Shown: in pieces, positions 37,873 to 46,984 of the stretch
Position numbering within the stretch: position 1 is the first letter of the stretch
Layout of the letters: each line of letters begins with the position of its first letter
Assembly: GCF_000507765.1 (NCBI RefSeq)
Contig: NZ_KI669401.1
Location: 1,166,597-1,230,596 of the forward strand
From: Streptococcus parasanguinis CC87K
GTDB lineage: Bacteria > Bacillota > Bacilli > Lactobacillales > Streptococcaceae
Reading direction: 5' to 3'
DNA length: 64,000 nt
Made by a program: the position numbers and the translations under genes
Notes under the pieces: model-generated
Database searches by the model: none
What the model saw: only the letters and a program-made list of their open reading frames with translations
Told to the model about the DNA's origin: nothing

Positions 37873-40104
37873 TTACAAGTCTTCTCCCTCTTCACTGGAA
37901 TAAATCACTTCAAAGAGACGTTGGCGCAAGCCTTCCTCCAAAGGTGTGATGACCTTCATCAACTGTTTCCAATCCTTCGCTCTTGAACAAGCCGCAAATA
38001 ATTCATTTTTCCTATCGTAGGCCAGGTTGGCAGATTTCAAGAGTTCAAACATCCGATCTTCTTTTGCAGTAGGACGCGATTGCAGCTCACCCATCGCAAT
38101 TTCTTGACTTTGATTGTCTACTAAGATAGGGGCTGTCTCTAAGGTATGGAGGAAGAACCGGTGCTGTCTCTTTTCAGGAAGCAAGGCTAGATCACCTGAC
38201 AGATCCATCCTAATCTTTTTTTCATCCCAATCGACTGTTAGGCGGGTTTCAACCTTGCTAGCTCCTTCTCCTTCGACGAGTACGAAGGAACGATTGTCAC
38301 CTGGGAAGAGATGCCAGTCCAGCATTTCTGGAAGGTCTACTCCTGTCTGTGGTTGTGCATCCATAGGGATGATGGCTCCTGCACGTGCAAAGACCGGAAT
38401 ATCCTGGCTGGTCCTAAAGACCGTAAGCTTGCCTCTTCCTTCATACTTCCAATCATGGAAGAAATCGTACCAAACGCCGTCTGGGAACCAAACGCTCACA
38501 GAAGCACTATGAAAGACAGGATCCAGCGCTTCGGTAATTGGTGCCACCATGAGTTCACTACCAAAGAAATATTGATTCTTCGCTTCATAAGCCTCTTCTT
38601 CATTTGGATAGTGGTAATAGAGGGGTTGAACCAAAGGTAGCCCTTCTTCGTGTGTCGCCACATTCATGGTGTAGAGATAAGGTAGTAGGCCATGGCGCAG
38701 GCGCAAATACTGCTTCATCAAGCGACAGGTCTCAGGCGAGTAAAACCACGGTTCCTTGCTGTTAAAGGCATTACAAGAACTATGGAGACGATTAATCGGG
38801 CTAAAGACCCCAAACTGCAACCATCGAAGAGCCAAGTCTTCATCATAGTAGCCCCGCATATGGCCACCGATATCATGACTCCACCAGGTGTAGCCGATAT
38901 TGGAAGCTGTGCTAGTAAAATAGGGTTGAAAGGCTAGGGATTCCCAAGTCACAATAGTGTCCCCTGAAAAACCAATCGGATACCGATGGCTACCAGGACC
39001 CCCATAACGCGATAAGATGAGACCAGCTTGGCCTTTTCGACAATTGTCTAGATAATGATAGTGATTTAACAACCAAAGGGGATCCATCTTGCCATGACTA
39101 CCTTGCTGCCAATCAATCCACCAAAAGTCCACTCCTTGATCTTCCAAAGGATGGTGGACATCTTCAAAATAAGCTTCGCGAAAGGCCGGACTATAAAAGT
39201 CAAAGCTAGCCGCTTCTTCTTTTTCCGCATCCAGTCCCAAGCGTTTTGCGACCATGGGATAAGCATCTTCGAAGGCGCGAATTCCATCTGCCGGATGGAC
39301 ATTTAAGGTCACCTTTAAACCACGCTCATGCAGGCCATTTAAGAAAGCAGCTGGATCAGGAATCAAATCCCGGTTCCAACTATAGCCAGTCCAACCACTT
39401 CCAAAGCGAGCAGGAATCGCCGTCTTGTGCCAATCCATATCGATCACACTGACCGCTAGAGGCACCCCTTCTGCTTTGAAGCGATCCATCAAATCTGTGT
39501 ACTCCTGACTGGTATAAGGCCAATACCGGCTCCACCAGTTGCCCAGAGCATAACGTGGCAAGAGTGGGGGCTGTCCTGTCAGATGGTAAAAATCTTTTAA
39601 GGCACCTAGATAATCGCGCCCATAACCGAAGAAATACAGATCCACTTCTGGATAGGACCGTGCTCTAAAGCCGCTTTCGTCATCATACAAGTAGGAAGCG
39701 GAATCGTCTAAAAGAGCATAACCGGCCTTGCTCAAGATCCCATCTTGCAACTCCATAGCCCCATCGACCTCGTCAAGCGTCCGACTGGTCCCCTTTAAGG
39801 TCTCCGGCTGATCTCCGTAGTGCCACCGGCTCCCATAGACTGCATACTGACCCTTGAGCTCGATATAAAGCCGATCCGGGGCAAAAGGTCCCTTTTCAAA
39901 ATGGAGGTGGAGATGCTCTGTATGAAGATCGAGAACAGCTTCTGTCTCTACGACCTCACAGGCAACAGGTCCAAAATCTCGATTTTGTACAACTTGCGTC
40001 TGACCATCTTCAAAAATACCATCTTCAGAGTATTCCAAGCGCACCAAAGATTCCGTTAATACGGATATCCGATAGTTTTCTCCCTCTATGACTGATCCTG
40101 CCAT
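37873..40104 (-). CDS. GH31 family alpha-glucosidase
   Basis: 743 residues, cytosolic (no signal peptide). N-terminal beta-sandwich, then a GH31 barrel with the nucleophile Asp331 in WWIDWQQG; GNWWSRYWPYTSQEY, DMDWHK, WSHDIGGHMRGYYDEDLALRWLQFG and AFNSKEPWFYSPE are family segments. It hydrolyses alpha-linked glucosides (or xylosides); exact specificity cannot be told, but pairing with dexB suggests isomalto- or maltooligosaccharides. Expressed from a strong promoter with a perfect palindromic cre, so repressed on glucose. The C-terminal ~90 residues are less conserved-looking. Confidence 0.9.
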   Translation of the reverse strand: MAGSVIEGENYRISVLTESLVRLEYSEDGIFEDGQTQVVQNRDFGPVACEVVETEAVLDLHTEHLHLHFEKGPFAPDRLYIELKGQYAVYGSRWHYGDQPETLKGTSRTLDEVDGAMELQDGILSKAGYALLDDSASYLYDDESGFRARSYPEVDLYFFGYGRDYLGALKDFYHLTGQPPLLPRYALGNWWSRYWPYTSQEYTDLMDRFKAEGVPLAVSVIDMDWHKTAIPARFGSGWTGYSWNRDLIPDPAAFLNGLHERGLKVTLNVHPADGIRAFEDAYPMVAKRLGLDAEKEEAASFDFYSPAFREAYFEDVHHPLEDQGVDFWWIDWQQGSHGKMDPLWLLNHYHYLDNCRKGQAGLILSRYGGPGSHRYPIGFSGDTIVTWESLAFQPYFTSTASNIGYTWWSHDIGGHMRGYYDEDLALRWLQFGVFSPINRLHSSCNAFNSKEPWFYSPETCRLMKQYLRLRHGLLPYLYTMNVATHEEGLPLVQPLYYHYPNEEEAYEAKNQYFFGSELMVAPITEALDPVFHSASVSVWFPDGVWYDFFHDWKYEGRGKLTVFRTSQDIPVFARAGAIIPMDAQPQTGVDLPEMLDWHLFPGDNRSFVLVEGEGASKVETRLTVDWDEKKIRMDLSGDLALLPEKRQHRFFLHTLETAPILVDNQSQEIAMGELQSRPTAKEDRMFELLKSANLAYDRKNELFAACSRAKDWKQLMKVITPLEEGLRQRLFEVIYSSEEGEDL

Positions 40105-40170
40105 TTGTCTGTCCTCCTCTTTTTATAGGGCATCTGACTCGCCCTCTTTTCATCTGCTTCGCCTCACTAG

Positions 40171-40182
40171 GTAAGCGCTTAC
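40171..40182. promoter_or_regulatory. CcpA cre site at the GH31 promoter
   Basis: GTAAGCGCTTAC is a perfect palindrome at the core of the strongest known cre sequences. It lies ~7 bp downstream of the -10. Confidence 0.85.
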
Positions 40183-40188
40183 GATTTT

Positions 40189-40217
40189 ACTATAGCACTC
40201 AAAAAAAGGCCTGTCAA
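40189..40217 (-). promoter_or_regulatory. Promoter of the GH31 glucosidase gene
   Basis: Minus strand: perfect -35 TTGACA (40212-40217), 17-nt spacer, -10 TATAGT (40189-40194). The -35 lies inside the downstream arm of the terminator stem at 40205-40234. Confidence 0.85.
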
Positions 40218-40234
40218 CACTTGACAGAGCCTTT
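40205..40234 (-). terminator. Terminator after a gene relic, overlapping the GH31 promoter
   Basis: AAAGGC-TGTCAA (40205-40217) pairs with TTGACA-GCCTTT (40221-40234) around CAC; on the minus strand a run of seven T follows. It would stop transcription entering from the relic at 40252-40358. Confidence 0.85.
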
Positions 40235-40251
40235 CCTAAAATTTTATAAGA

Positions 40252-40358
40252 TCAACTTCCCCAATGAATCAAGAGATACATGAGACTCGATCCAAACATA
40301 TCTGCCAAGGCATGCATGAGGAAAAATGGCAAGAGATTCTTGACGACCTTGAGGACGG
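40252..40358 (-). pseudogene. Relic: C-terminal end of a membrane protein gene
   Basis: The minus strand reads KVVKNLLPFFLMHALADMF, then GSSLMYLLIHWGS and a TGA, and is followed by a good terminator, as a real 3' gene end would be. There is no start, and the upstream side abuts a dispersed repeat at 40350. Probably what is left of a multi-pass membrane protein (the FFLMHALAD stretch recalls CPBP-type proteins, unsure). Confidence 0.55.
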
Positions 40359-40445
40359 ACGTTAGGTGAAATTATCCAGTGGATGATTTCAGCAATCCAG
40401 GAAGTTCTATGACTAAATTAAGATACAGAGGGCGTCTGCGGAGTA
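40350..40445. repeat. Partial copy of the dispersed element seen at 36010-36092
   Basis: On the plus strand it shares GAGGACGGACGT and, further on, GAAGTTC..GACTAAATNAAGATACA and CTGCGGA with the minus strand of 36010-36092. The middle parts differ. Beyond it, 40478-40505 holds a TCACCTATTT/AAATAGGTGA hairpin. Confidence 0.7.
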
Positions 40446-40513
40446 AAAATTAAAAATCATTTTTCTGCAGAATCATTTCACCTATTTCAGTTAAAAAATA
40501 GGTGATCAACATT

Positions 40514-40690
40514 CTGAGGCTGGGACAAAAGTCCTAGCCTCAGAATTGTTTTTGGATTGTTGAGCAAGACGCAGTGGTTGAGCGGACTCTACTACGCTGA
40601 TTTCATCAGCTTTTACAGCCCTACTCAACTGTGCGGAGGTGGGACGACGAAATCGAATTCTAATGAATTACCGATTTCTGTCCCACTCTC
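40514..40690 (-). repeat. Multi-hairpin 3' repeat, copy B (after ktrA)
   Basis: Begins 10 bp after the ktrA stop, same orientation relative to the gene as copies A and C. Ends in the terminator-like stem CTGAGGCTGGGAC/GTCCTAGCCTCAG (40514-40543). A few compensatory or neutral changes from copy A, for example GAGG to CTGAGG with CCTC to CCTCAG, keep the stem paired. Confidence 0.9.
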
Positions 40691-40700
40691 AATTACACGA

Positions 40701-41366
40701 TTAGTCTAACAAGTCTTGGATTCTATCCAGATACTGGTTGTCTGTCACCGCCATCACGCGCACCCCTTCTGGCCAGATAAAGTCGGGAGCAATCTGAATA
40801 TGAAGCGGTTGATCTTCCGCATCTCGATAACCAATAATGTTGAGATGGTACTCCTCTCTGACAGCCAAGTCCTGAAGACTTTTTCCTACCCAGCTGGATG
40901 GAACCGTAAACTCGACTACTACCACTTCTTCATCCAACTGGAAAACTTCAATCCGGTGTTGGAAAAGAACCATTTTAGCGAGGGACATGCCTGCTTCTAC
41001 CTCTGGCAGGATGACCAAATCAGCCCCAATCTTTTCCAGAATTTCTTTGGTCACTTCATTTTTGACCTTGGCAATGACGTGCTCGACACCTAGTGCCTTA
41101 CAGTGCATGACAGCCAGCACACTGGACTCCAGGTTTTCACCCGTCGCAATGACGACTGTGTCACAGTTCCCAATATCTGCTGCATCCAAGAGGTCCAACT
41201 CCGTAATGTCTCCAACAATTCCAGTCGTAATCATGGATTCATATTGGTTGATCACATCTGCGTGATCATCAATCGCAACAATATCCACATCCTGGTCTTG
41301 CAGGGTTTTCAGGACACTCTGTCCAAAAATTCCTAATCCTAAAATTCCAATGGTTCGATTTGCCAT
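40701..41366 (-). CDS. ktrA: Potassium uptake regulatory subunit (TrkA/KtrA, RCK domain)
   Basis: 221 residues. Rossmann-type RCK_N domain with GLGIFGQSVL (GxGxxG) at 10 and the acidic IVAIDDHADVI; RCK_C domain after ~140 (WVGKSLQDLAVREEYHLNIIGY). Cytosolic gating ring that binds NAD(H) or adenine nucleotides and controls the KtrB channel encoded immediately upstream (9-bp gap). A family without its own membrane part. Followed by repeat copy B. Confidence 0.94.
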   Translation of the reverse strand: MANRTIGILGLGIFGQSVLKTLQDQDVDIVAIDDHADVINQYESMITTGIVGDITELDLLDAADIGNCDTVVIATGENLESSVLAVMHCKALGVEHVIAKVKNEVTKEILEKIGADLVILPEVEAGMSLAKMVLFQHRIEVFQLDEEVVVVEFTVPSSWVGKSLQDLAVREEYHLNIIGYRDAEDQPLHIQIAPDFIWPEGVRVMAVTDNQYLDRIQDLLD

Positions 41367-41375
41367 AAGTTTCTC

Positions 41376-42758
41376 CTATCCGATAATGATGTCTGCTTTA
41401 GCATATTGCAAGGCATCTGCCTTCTTAGCTTTGTAATTGTTCAAACTGACCATAAGGGTCAAGGGGCCGATCCGACCGATAAACATGAGCACCATGATGA
41501 TCCCCAAACCTGCTCCATTTAAGGTCGAGGTCACATTGGCTGTCACGCCTACTGTCGCTAGAGCCGATACTGCCTCAAAGACCAGGTACAAAAAGCGTTG
41601 ACCATCCGGAGTCACGAGACAAAGACCAAAGAGTCCAAGGAGAAAAGTCAACTGGAAAATCACTGCCGTCCCCAAAGAGCGTTGGACCAAGTCTAGTGCG
41701 ATGGTGCGCTTTCCCAGGTTGGTATGTGGCAAGCCGAGCAACTCTTTGCGCGCTAAGAGAATCAAGACCAAGAAGGTGGTGATCTTCATCCCCCCTGCTG
41801 TCCCACCTGGTGCTCCTCCTAGGAACATCTGTAAGAGATAGATAAAGAGCGTTACTGGCCGGACTGCTGTATAATCTAGCGAAGCAAAACCAGCTGTCCG
41901 CATACTGACAGTTTGGAAGAAGCTGACCAAGATCTTCTCTCCTAATGGAAGGGACCCAATCGTTGCTGGATTATTAAACTCGGTCAAAAGACTAGTCACT
42001 GTCCCAAAGAGAAGGATCGCAGCTGTTAACCAGAGAACCACCTTGGTATGGAAGCGAAGAGTCCGCCGTCCTGATTGATTGCGGGCCTTGGTGGCTAGGT
42101 CAAACCAGACCATGAAGCCCAAGCCCCCAGTAATAATAAGGGCAGACAAGGTCAGATTGACCAACCAATCGGTCTGGAAGCTCATCATACTATCACCTCC
42201 AAAATTATCAAAGCCCGCATTACAAAAGGCCGAGACCGCAACAAAGATGGAGTTAAAGATCCCATGCCCCCAGCCAAAGCGAGGGATAAAGCGGGTCATG
42301 AGGAGCAAGGCCCCCACCCCTTCGATGGTAAAGGTGGTAATAAAGATGGAGCGGACAAAACGGGCCAAGCTCTGGTTATTGCTAAAACTAAAACTGTCTC
42401 GAATGGTCTGCCGGTCCTTGTAACTAAGTTTTTGGCGACCTTCCATAAAGAAGAGACCGATAAAGGTCAAGATCCCTAGGCCTCCGATCTGGATCAAGAG
42501 CATACAGATGAGTTGCCCCCAGCCATTATAGGTCGAAGCCACCGACTGGGTAAAAAGCCCCGTCACACAAACCATAGAGACTGCTGTAAAGAGGTGATCG
42601 ATATAGCCTGCTGTTGAGCTTACTTGCTGGACAAAGGGCAAACTCAGTAAGAGCGAGCCCATCAGGATAACCAAGGCAAAGCTGAGAAAGATCCGCCTTG
42701 CCGGAGACAGGCGAGTCAGTTTGGCTCGCCATTGTTTAAAATATGATTTCACTAACAT
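41376..42758 (-). CDS. ktrB: Potassium uptake channel subunit (TrkH/KtrB)
   Basis: 460 residues with four membrane-pore-membrane repeats; selectivity-filter-like loops visible as VCVTGLF, SAFCNAGFDNFGGDS, SMRTAGFASLDY and ALATVGVTANVTS. Forms the K+ (possibly Na+-coupled) uptake channel with KtrA. The ribosome-binding site before the ATG is weak and the gap to the preceding nucleoside phosphorylase gene is only 31 bp, suggesting one transcript from 44120 to 40701. Confidence 0.94.
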   Translation of the reverse strand: MLVKSYFKQWRAKLTRLSPARRIFLSFALVILMGSLLLSLPFVQQVSSTAGYIDHLFTAVSMVCVTGLFTQSVASTYNGWGQLICMLLIQIGGLGILTFIGLFFMEGRQKLSYKDRQTIRDSFSFSNNQSLARFVRSIFITTFTIEGVGALLLMTRFIPRFGWGHGIFNSIFVAVSAFCNAGFDNFGGDSMMSFQTDWLVNLTLSALIITGGLGFMVWFDLATKARNQSGRRTLRFHTKVVLWLTAAILLFGTVTSLLTEFNNPATIGSLPLGEKILVSFFQTVSMRTAGFASLDYTAVRPVTLFIYLLQMFLGGAPGGTAGGMKITTFLVLILLARKELLGLPHTNLGKRTIALDLVQRSLGTAVIFQLTFLLGLFGLCLVTPDGQRFLYLVFEAVSALATVGVTANVTSTLNGAGLGIIMVLMFIGRIGPLTLMVSLNNYKAKKADALQYAKADIIIG

Positions 42759-42789
42759 AGCTTCATTGTATCATAAAAAGAGAATAGAC

Positions 42790-43554
42790 CTACAAGTAAT
42801 GAACCATTTCTAGGCATAATTCTAAGGCCTTCTCGAATGCTTCAGAGCCCCAGTCACGCTGGTCATAATTTTCCAGGTCTGCAAGAGAATCTGCGGTAAA
42901 GAGGAGCAAGCCCCAAACCGCATCACGAAGCTGGGCGACTGCTGCAAGTGAGGCACACTCCATCTCCACAACACGACACCCTTCTTCAATGCGATAGGCC
43001 ACCTTGTCAGGTGTTTCCCTATAAAAACCGTCGGTCGACCAGGTCATGACCTCTTGATAAGGAATGGACTGCTGTTTTAGAACTGTTTCAATAGCAGTCA
43101 GGGCACGGCCGTCCACCTCTATATAACGGGAGGGCGCCACATAATGGTAACTGGCTCCCTCATCTCGCAAGGCCTTGGTAGGGATCAAGAAGGCATTTTC
43201 TTCTATGTCCACCAAGACCCCACAGCTACCTGCCGATATAATCTTCTTCACCCCATAGCCAATCAACCAATCCATGAATTGGGCAGCAGCTGCAGATCCA
43301 ACTGGCGCTTGGGCCAAGCATATTTCCTCTCCTCGGTGCTCCATAACATAGACCGGATAGGTCTTGGTAGCTGAGACAAAGCTAGCTACTTGTTTGGCTC
43401 CAACAACTTCCGCAAAGCGATCAATCTCATCTTCCAAGAAAGCATAAACACTTTTTTCAGGTAGGTGCAGGTCTAACCCCTCATGGGTCGGCATAATGAC
43501 CGCCTGCGGATTGTCGTCAAACTCTAAAATGGGAATTTCATGTTGATGGATCAT
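42790..43554 (-). CDS. Nucleoside phosphorylase (PNP/UDP family)
   Basis: 254 residues, phosphorylase superfamily: AGSCGVL (ISAGSCGVLVDI), EMECASLAAVAQLR (ribose/phosphate-binding), WSTDGFYRE. Cleaves nucleosides with phosphate to base and ribose-1-phosphate; uridine versus purine specificity cannot be told. Starts within the stop of the acetyltransferase gene (ATGA overlap), so translationally coupled. Could use nucleosides produced outside by the 5'-nucleotidase. Confidence 0.85.
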   Translation of the reverse strand: MIHQHEIPILEFDDNPQAVIMPTHEGLDLHLPEKSVYAFLEDEIDRFAEVVGAKQVASFVSATKTYPVYVMEHRGEEICLAQAPVGSAAAAQFMDWLIGYGVKKIISAGSCGVLVDIEENAFLIPTKALRDEGASYHYVAPSRYIEVDGRALTAIETVLKQQSIPYQEVMTWSTDGFYRETPDKVAYRIEEGCRVVEMECASLAAVAQLRDAVWGLLLFTADSLADLENYDQRDWGSEAFEKALELCLEMVHYL

Positions 43555-44120
43555 TCCTTCTCCTTTTTAACGGGTATTTCTTTAATGACACGGGCTGGGT
43601 TTCCTGCAAGGACCACATTGTCTCCAAAGGACTTGGTGACCACTGCTCCTGCGCCAGCAACCACATTGTCACCCAGCGTCACACCAGGAAGAATGGTGAC
43701 CCCTCCTCCTGCCCAGAAGTTGTCTCCTATCGTAATTGGTGCCCCATACTCGAGACCAGAATTGCGCTCGTCTGGATCCAGTGGGTGTAAGGGGGTCAAA
43801 AATTGGCAATTAGGACCAATCATGGCATTCTTTCCGATCGTGATGGGACAGATGTCCAACATGGTCAAATTGTAATTGGCATAGAAATTTTCTCCAATAT
43901 GGATGTTGACCCCATAATCCACAAGTACTTGACGATTGAGATAGAGGTTTTCACCGGTTGAACCAAACCACTCTTTGATGATAGCTGCCCCTTTTTTAGG
44001 ATCCACCTCTTGGTTAAAAGCTTCCTGTTTCTCCCGAGAGGCTTTTGCCAAAGCCCGTAATTCAGGGTCCGCAGGTCTATAATAGTCACCTGCAATCATT
44101 TTTTCATATTCACTGGCCAT
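43551..44120 (-). CDS. Sugar O-acetyltransferase (maltose/galactoside acetyltransferase type)
   Basis: 189 residues with the N-terminal MAT domain (EYEKMIAGDYYRPADPELRALAKASREK) and a left-handed beta-helix with hexapeptide repeats ending in GDNVVAGAGAVVTKSFGDNVVLAGNPARVIKEI. Acetyl-CoA-dependent transfer to sugars, probably for detoxification or export of non-metabolised sugars; the acceptor is unknown. First gene of the putative 44120-40701 operon, diverging from the DeoR gene. Confidence 0.88.
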   Translation of the reverse strand: MASEYEKMIAGDYYRPADPELRALAKASREKQEAFNQEVDPKKGAAIIKEWFGSTGENLYLNRQVLVDYGVNIHIGENFYANYNLTMLDICPITIGKNAMIGPNCQFLTPLHPLDPDERNSGLEYGAPITIGDNFWAGGGVTILPGVTLGDNVVAGAGAVVTKSFGDNVVLAGNPARVIKEIPVKKEKE

Positions 44121-44237
44121 AAGGAAACCTCCACGTTATTTTGACATATTATAGCAGAATTTCCCCTTTAAAACAAACGTCAGAATAAGGCTTTACAAGG
44201 AAAAAGATCATAAAGGCTTAAAAATAATTAAAAACAC

Positions 44238-44266
44238 TTGCATTAACTTAATAAATGATGTAGAAT
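44238..44266 (+). promoter_or_regulatory. Promoter of the DeoR-type regulator
   Basis: -35 TTGCAT (44238-44243), 17-nt spacer, -10 TAGAAT (44261-44266). Followed by ACAAGGAGCG before the ATG at 44298. Confidence 0.7.
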
Positions 44267-44297
44267 ATAGGCAAGAACAGAAACAAGGAGCGAGCTC

Positions 44298-45041
44298 ATG
44301 TATCAGGAACAACGACTCGAAAAAATATTAGAACTCTTAGAAGAGCGAAAACAGCTATCGGCTAAAGAAATGGTCGACTATTTCAAGGTCTCAAAAGATA
44401 CTATTCGCAGAGACTTCGCTCTCCTTAGTCAACGCCAGCTGGTCCGTAGGACCCATGGTGGACTTCTCCCCTTAAACAAAGAACCTGGCCCTTCTTATCT
44501 AGACCGCAGTCAGAAAGACAACAAGGAAAAGACTGCCATGGCTCAAAAGGCCCTGCAATTGATCCAAGATGGACAAGTGATCTTTCTCGACGTTTCCACT
44601 TCGATGACCCTGCTTGCCGGCTTGCTTAATAAGGAAGTCACAGTCTATTCGCATTCCCTTGACAATGCCATCCAGCTCAGTAGCCATTCCCAGGTTGACT
44701 TTCATCTTTTAGGAGGGAAATTCTACCCTAAAAACCGCTTCTACTATGACGCGAATCAAGCACAAATACTGGACAATCTTCGCTTTGATCTGGCTTTTTT
44801 TGGAGCGAGTAGCTTAGCCAATGGAGAAGTCACCTTTGAGGATGCCGAAGACGTTGCCGTCAAATCCCTCGTCTTTGAACGAACTCGTACCAAGATCCTT
44901 GTAGCAGAAAGCAGCAAGTTCTCCCAAAATGCCAACTATTATCTCGCTCGTCTCAAGCAATTTGACTATTGGATTACTGATCAAAAACCAAGCCCTGACA
45001 TCCTGAAACAAGTCGGCAACGAAACCACTATTCTCTATTAG
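44298..45041 (+). CDS. DeoR/GlpR-family transcriptional regulator
   Basis: 247 residues. N-terminal DeoR winged helix (RLEKILELLEERKQLSAKEMVDYFKVSKDTIRRDFALLSQRQLVRRTHGG) and C-terminal sugar-phosphate sensor domain (DNKEKTAMAQKALQLI, LDVSTSMTLLAGLL, HLLGGKF). Likely represses or activates a sugar-phosphate gene set. It forms a two-gene unit with the HAD phosphatase 12 bp downstream; the regulated target could be that gene. Confidence 0.9.
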   Translation: MYQEQRLEKILELLEERKQLSAKEMVDYFKVSKDTIRRDFALLSQRQLVRRTHGGLLPLNKEPGPSYLDRSQKDNKEKTAMAQKALQLIQDGQVIFLDVSTSMTLLAGLLNKEVTVYSHSLDNAIQLSSHSQVDFHLLGGKFYPKNRFYYDANQAQILDNLRFDLAFFGASSLANGEVTFEDAEDVAVKSLVFERTRTKILVAESSKFSQNANYYLARLKQFDYWITDQKPSPDILKQVGNETTILY

Positions 45042-45053
45042 GAGGTAATCTTT

Positions 45054-45863
45054 ATGTCTCACATTCGTCTCATCATCAGCGATATCGATGGCACCATCTT
45101 AAATGACCACCATCAGATTGACCCAGAGTTGGCAGCATTGATCCCAGATTTAAAGCGTGAAGAGATCCCTTTCGTGCTAGCCTCTGCTCGCTCCCCCAAA
45201 GGAATGGCACCCATTGCCAAAGAACTCGGTATAGAAGACTGCCCCATGGCCTGCTACAACGGGGCCTTGATTCAAAAAGGCGAGCAGGTTCTGTTTGAGC
45301 ATCCCTTAGACAAGAATGAAGCTCGTCAGTTTATCGACTGGGCCAACCAACACTTCCCTCAAGTTTCGATCAACCTCTATAGCGGAAAAGACTGGATGAC
45401 CGATCATCTCGACCAATGGAGCCGAGAGGAAGCCCGGATTACAGGGGAAAAACCTCTTATTCTTCCCCTATTGGATCCTTTGCTGGATATGACAAAGCCC
45501 CTCCACAAATTGCTCTTAATTGGAGAAGCAGAAGAGATCCAAGCCCTCTATCGTGCTATTTCTGCCGATGACTTCCCTTCTACCGCCTTTTATCTCTCCA
45601 AAGCCAACTACCTAGAAGTTACTGCTAAGCACGTCTCTAAAGAGGATGCTCTGGTTGAACTCGCCAACCACTACCACTTGAGCTTAGAAGAAGTCCTCAC
45701 CATGGGGGACAACTTCAATGACCTTCCTATGCTCAAAAAAGCAGGCATCGGTGTCGCTATGGGCAACGCTCCTCAAGAGGTGAAAGACGAAGCAGCAGTC
45801 GTGACAAAGGACAATAATGAAAACGGGGCTGGGCAAGCGGTTGAAACCTATGTGTTGATCTAG
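45054..45863 (+). CDS. Cof-type HAD-IIB phosphatase
   Basis: 269 residues with the four HAD motifs: nucleophile DIDGT (ISDIDGTILND), SARSPKG, the conserved Lys in LPLLDPLLDMTKPLHK/SKANYLE region, and GDNFNDLPML. C2-type cap between motifs II and III, as in Cof/YidA sugar-phosphate phosphatases. Substrate unknown; probably a sugar phosphate or FMN/PLP-like compound. Cotranscribed with the DeoR regulator. Confidence 0.9.
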   Translation: MSHIRLIISDIDGTILNDHHQIDPELAALIPDLKREEIPFVLASARSPKGMAPIAKELGIEDCPMACYNGALIQKGEQVLFEHPLDKNEARQFIDWANQHFPQVSINLYSGKDWMTDHLDQWSREEARITGEKPLILPLLDPLLDMTKPLHKLLLIGEAEEIQALYRAISADDFPSTAFYLSKANYLEVTAKHVSKEDALVELANHYHLSLEEVLTMGDNFNDLPMLKKAGIGVAMGNAPQEVKDEAAVVTKDNNENGAGQAVETYVLI

Positions 45864-45873
45864 TCATCCGTTT

Positions 45874-45910
45874 AAAAAGGACGTCGAGTATAATACCCGA
45901 CGTCCTTTTT
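45874..45910 (+). terminator. Terminator after the HAD phosphatase gene
   Basis: AAAAAGGACGTCG (45874-45886) pairs with CGACGTCCTTTTT (45898-45910). Symmetric A/T ends allow bidirectional use for the convergent mleP transcript. Confidence 0.92.
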
Positions 45911-45953
45911 GACGAATGTATAGCACTAAAACTACATCATTTTCATATAAATG

Positions 45954-46901
45954 CTATCCCAACAATGTCTGCAGAATTGGAACCACAATCACAAATAAGA
46001 CTGTGCTGAGAGTGACCACATTCGTTGAAAACTCAACATCGCCTTTACCTTGATTGGCAAGGATAGGAAGAACTGCCAAGGCTGGTGTTGCTGATTGAAT
46101 CATAAAGGTTCTAAATTCTGGTGCCACCATATTTGGAGAGAAGAACTTCAGAACCAAGAGCATGATGACCGGTGCAAGAATAAAACGACCAACCAGTGTG
46201 ATAATGGTATCTTTATCAAAGCGAATCGTCTTAAGTCCTGCCTTAGCTAGGACGATACCGATATAGACAAGAGATAAGGGCGTTGTTAAACTACCAATAT
46301 AAGTCAAGGTACTTTCCGCAAAACTTGGAACAGGAATACGTAACACCAAAAAGACGAGGGCTACGAGAAAACCTAATAAAGGAGCTGGGAAAAGCTTCTT
46401 CCAATTAAATTTTTGAGCCTGTTTTGAAGCCCCTTCTTTACTATCAGAAGTCATCAGATAGACACCTAATGTCCAAGTAGATACTGTATTTGTAATATAA
46501 TAAACCAAGAAGTAAGGAAGGGCTTGATTTCCAAACAAAGCGATATTTAAAGGCAAACCAATAAATATGGTATTGGCATTAACAAAGGTATTAATCATGG
46601 TTCCTCGGCGTCCTGGGCGCACTTTAAAAACTTTCACTGCGATAAAGGCCGCTAGGTAACCAAGAATGAAGGCGATAAAGGTATACAACAAACCGCCAGA
46701 CAAGCTAATCAATTTATCTAAAGTTAAATATTTAAGAACAGAGGTAAAAATTGCAACAGGCATGGCCACGTTCATAATCAGTTTAGATAAGTCATTTCCA
46801 AAACTCTCTTGAAACCAACCACGGACTTGCAAGAAATAACCAAGAATGATGATGACGATAATGGGTACAATACTCTGAATTGACGTTAAAAAGATTTCCA
46901 T
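45954..46901 (-). CDS. mleP: AEC-family transporter, probable malate permease
   Basis: 315 residues from the ATG at 46901, preceded by AAAGGGAG; a longer in-frame ATG at 46928 lacks a better site. About ten membrane segments, AEC family (SIVPIIVIIILGYFLQVRGWF; GMINTF-like GTMINTFVNANTIFIGLPLN). Malate uptake (malate/lactate exchange) is inferred because it follows mleS by 83 bp, the order of known mleSP operons. Related to the AEC gene at 59473. Confidence 0.85.
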   Translation of the reverse strand: MEIFLTSIQSIVPIIVIIILGYFLQVRGWFQESFGNDLSKLIMNVAMPVAIFTSVLKYLTLDKLISLSGGLLYTFIAFILGYLAAFIAVKVFKVRPGRRGTMINTFVNANTIFIGLPLNIALFGNQALPYFLVYYITNTVSTWTLGVYLMTSDSKEGASKQAQKFNWKKLFPAPLLGFLVALVFLVLRIPVPSFAESTLTYIGSLTTPLSLVYIGIVLAKAGLKTIRFDKDTIITLVGRFILAPVIMLLVLKFFSPNMVAPEFRTFMIQSATPALAVLPILANQGKGDVEFSTNVVTLSTVLFVIVVPILQTLLG

Positions 46902-46984
46902 AGTCTCCCTTTCTATATAACAGGACATACAAAAAAAGGTGTACGAGGCATCCAGTTGTATTCGTACACCCCATTTCCATTTAC

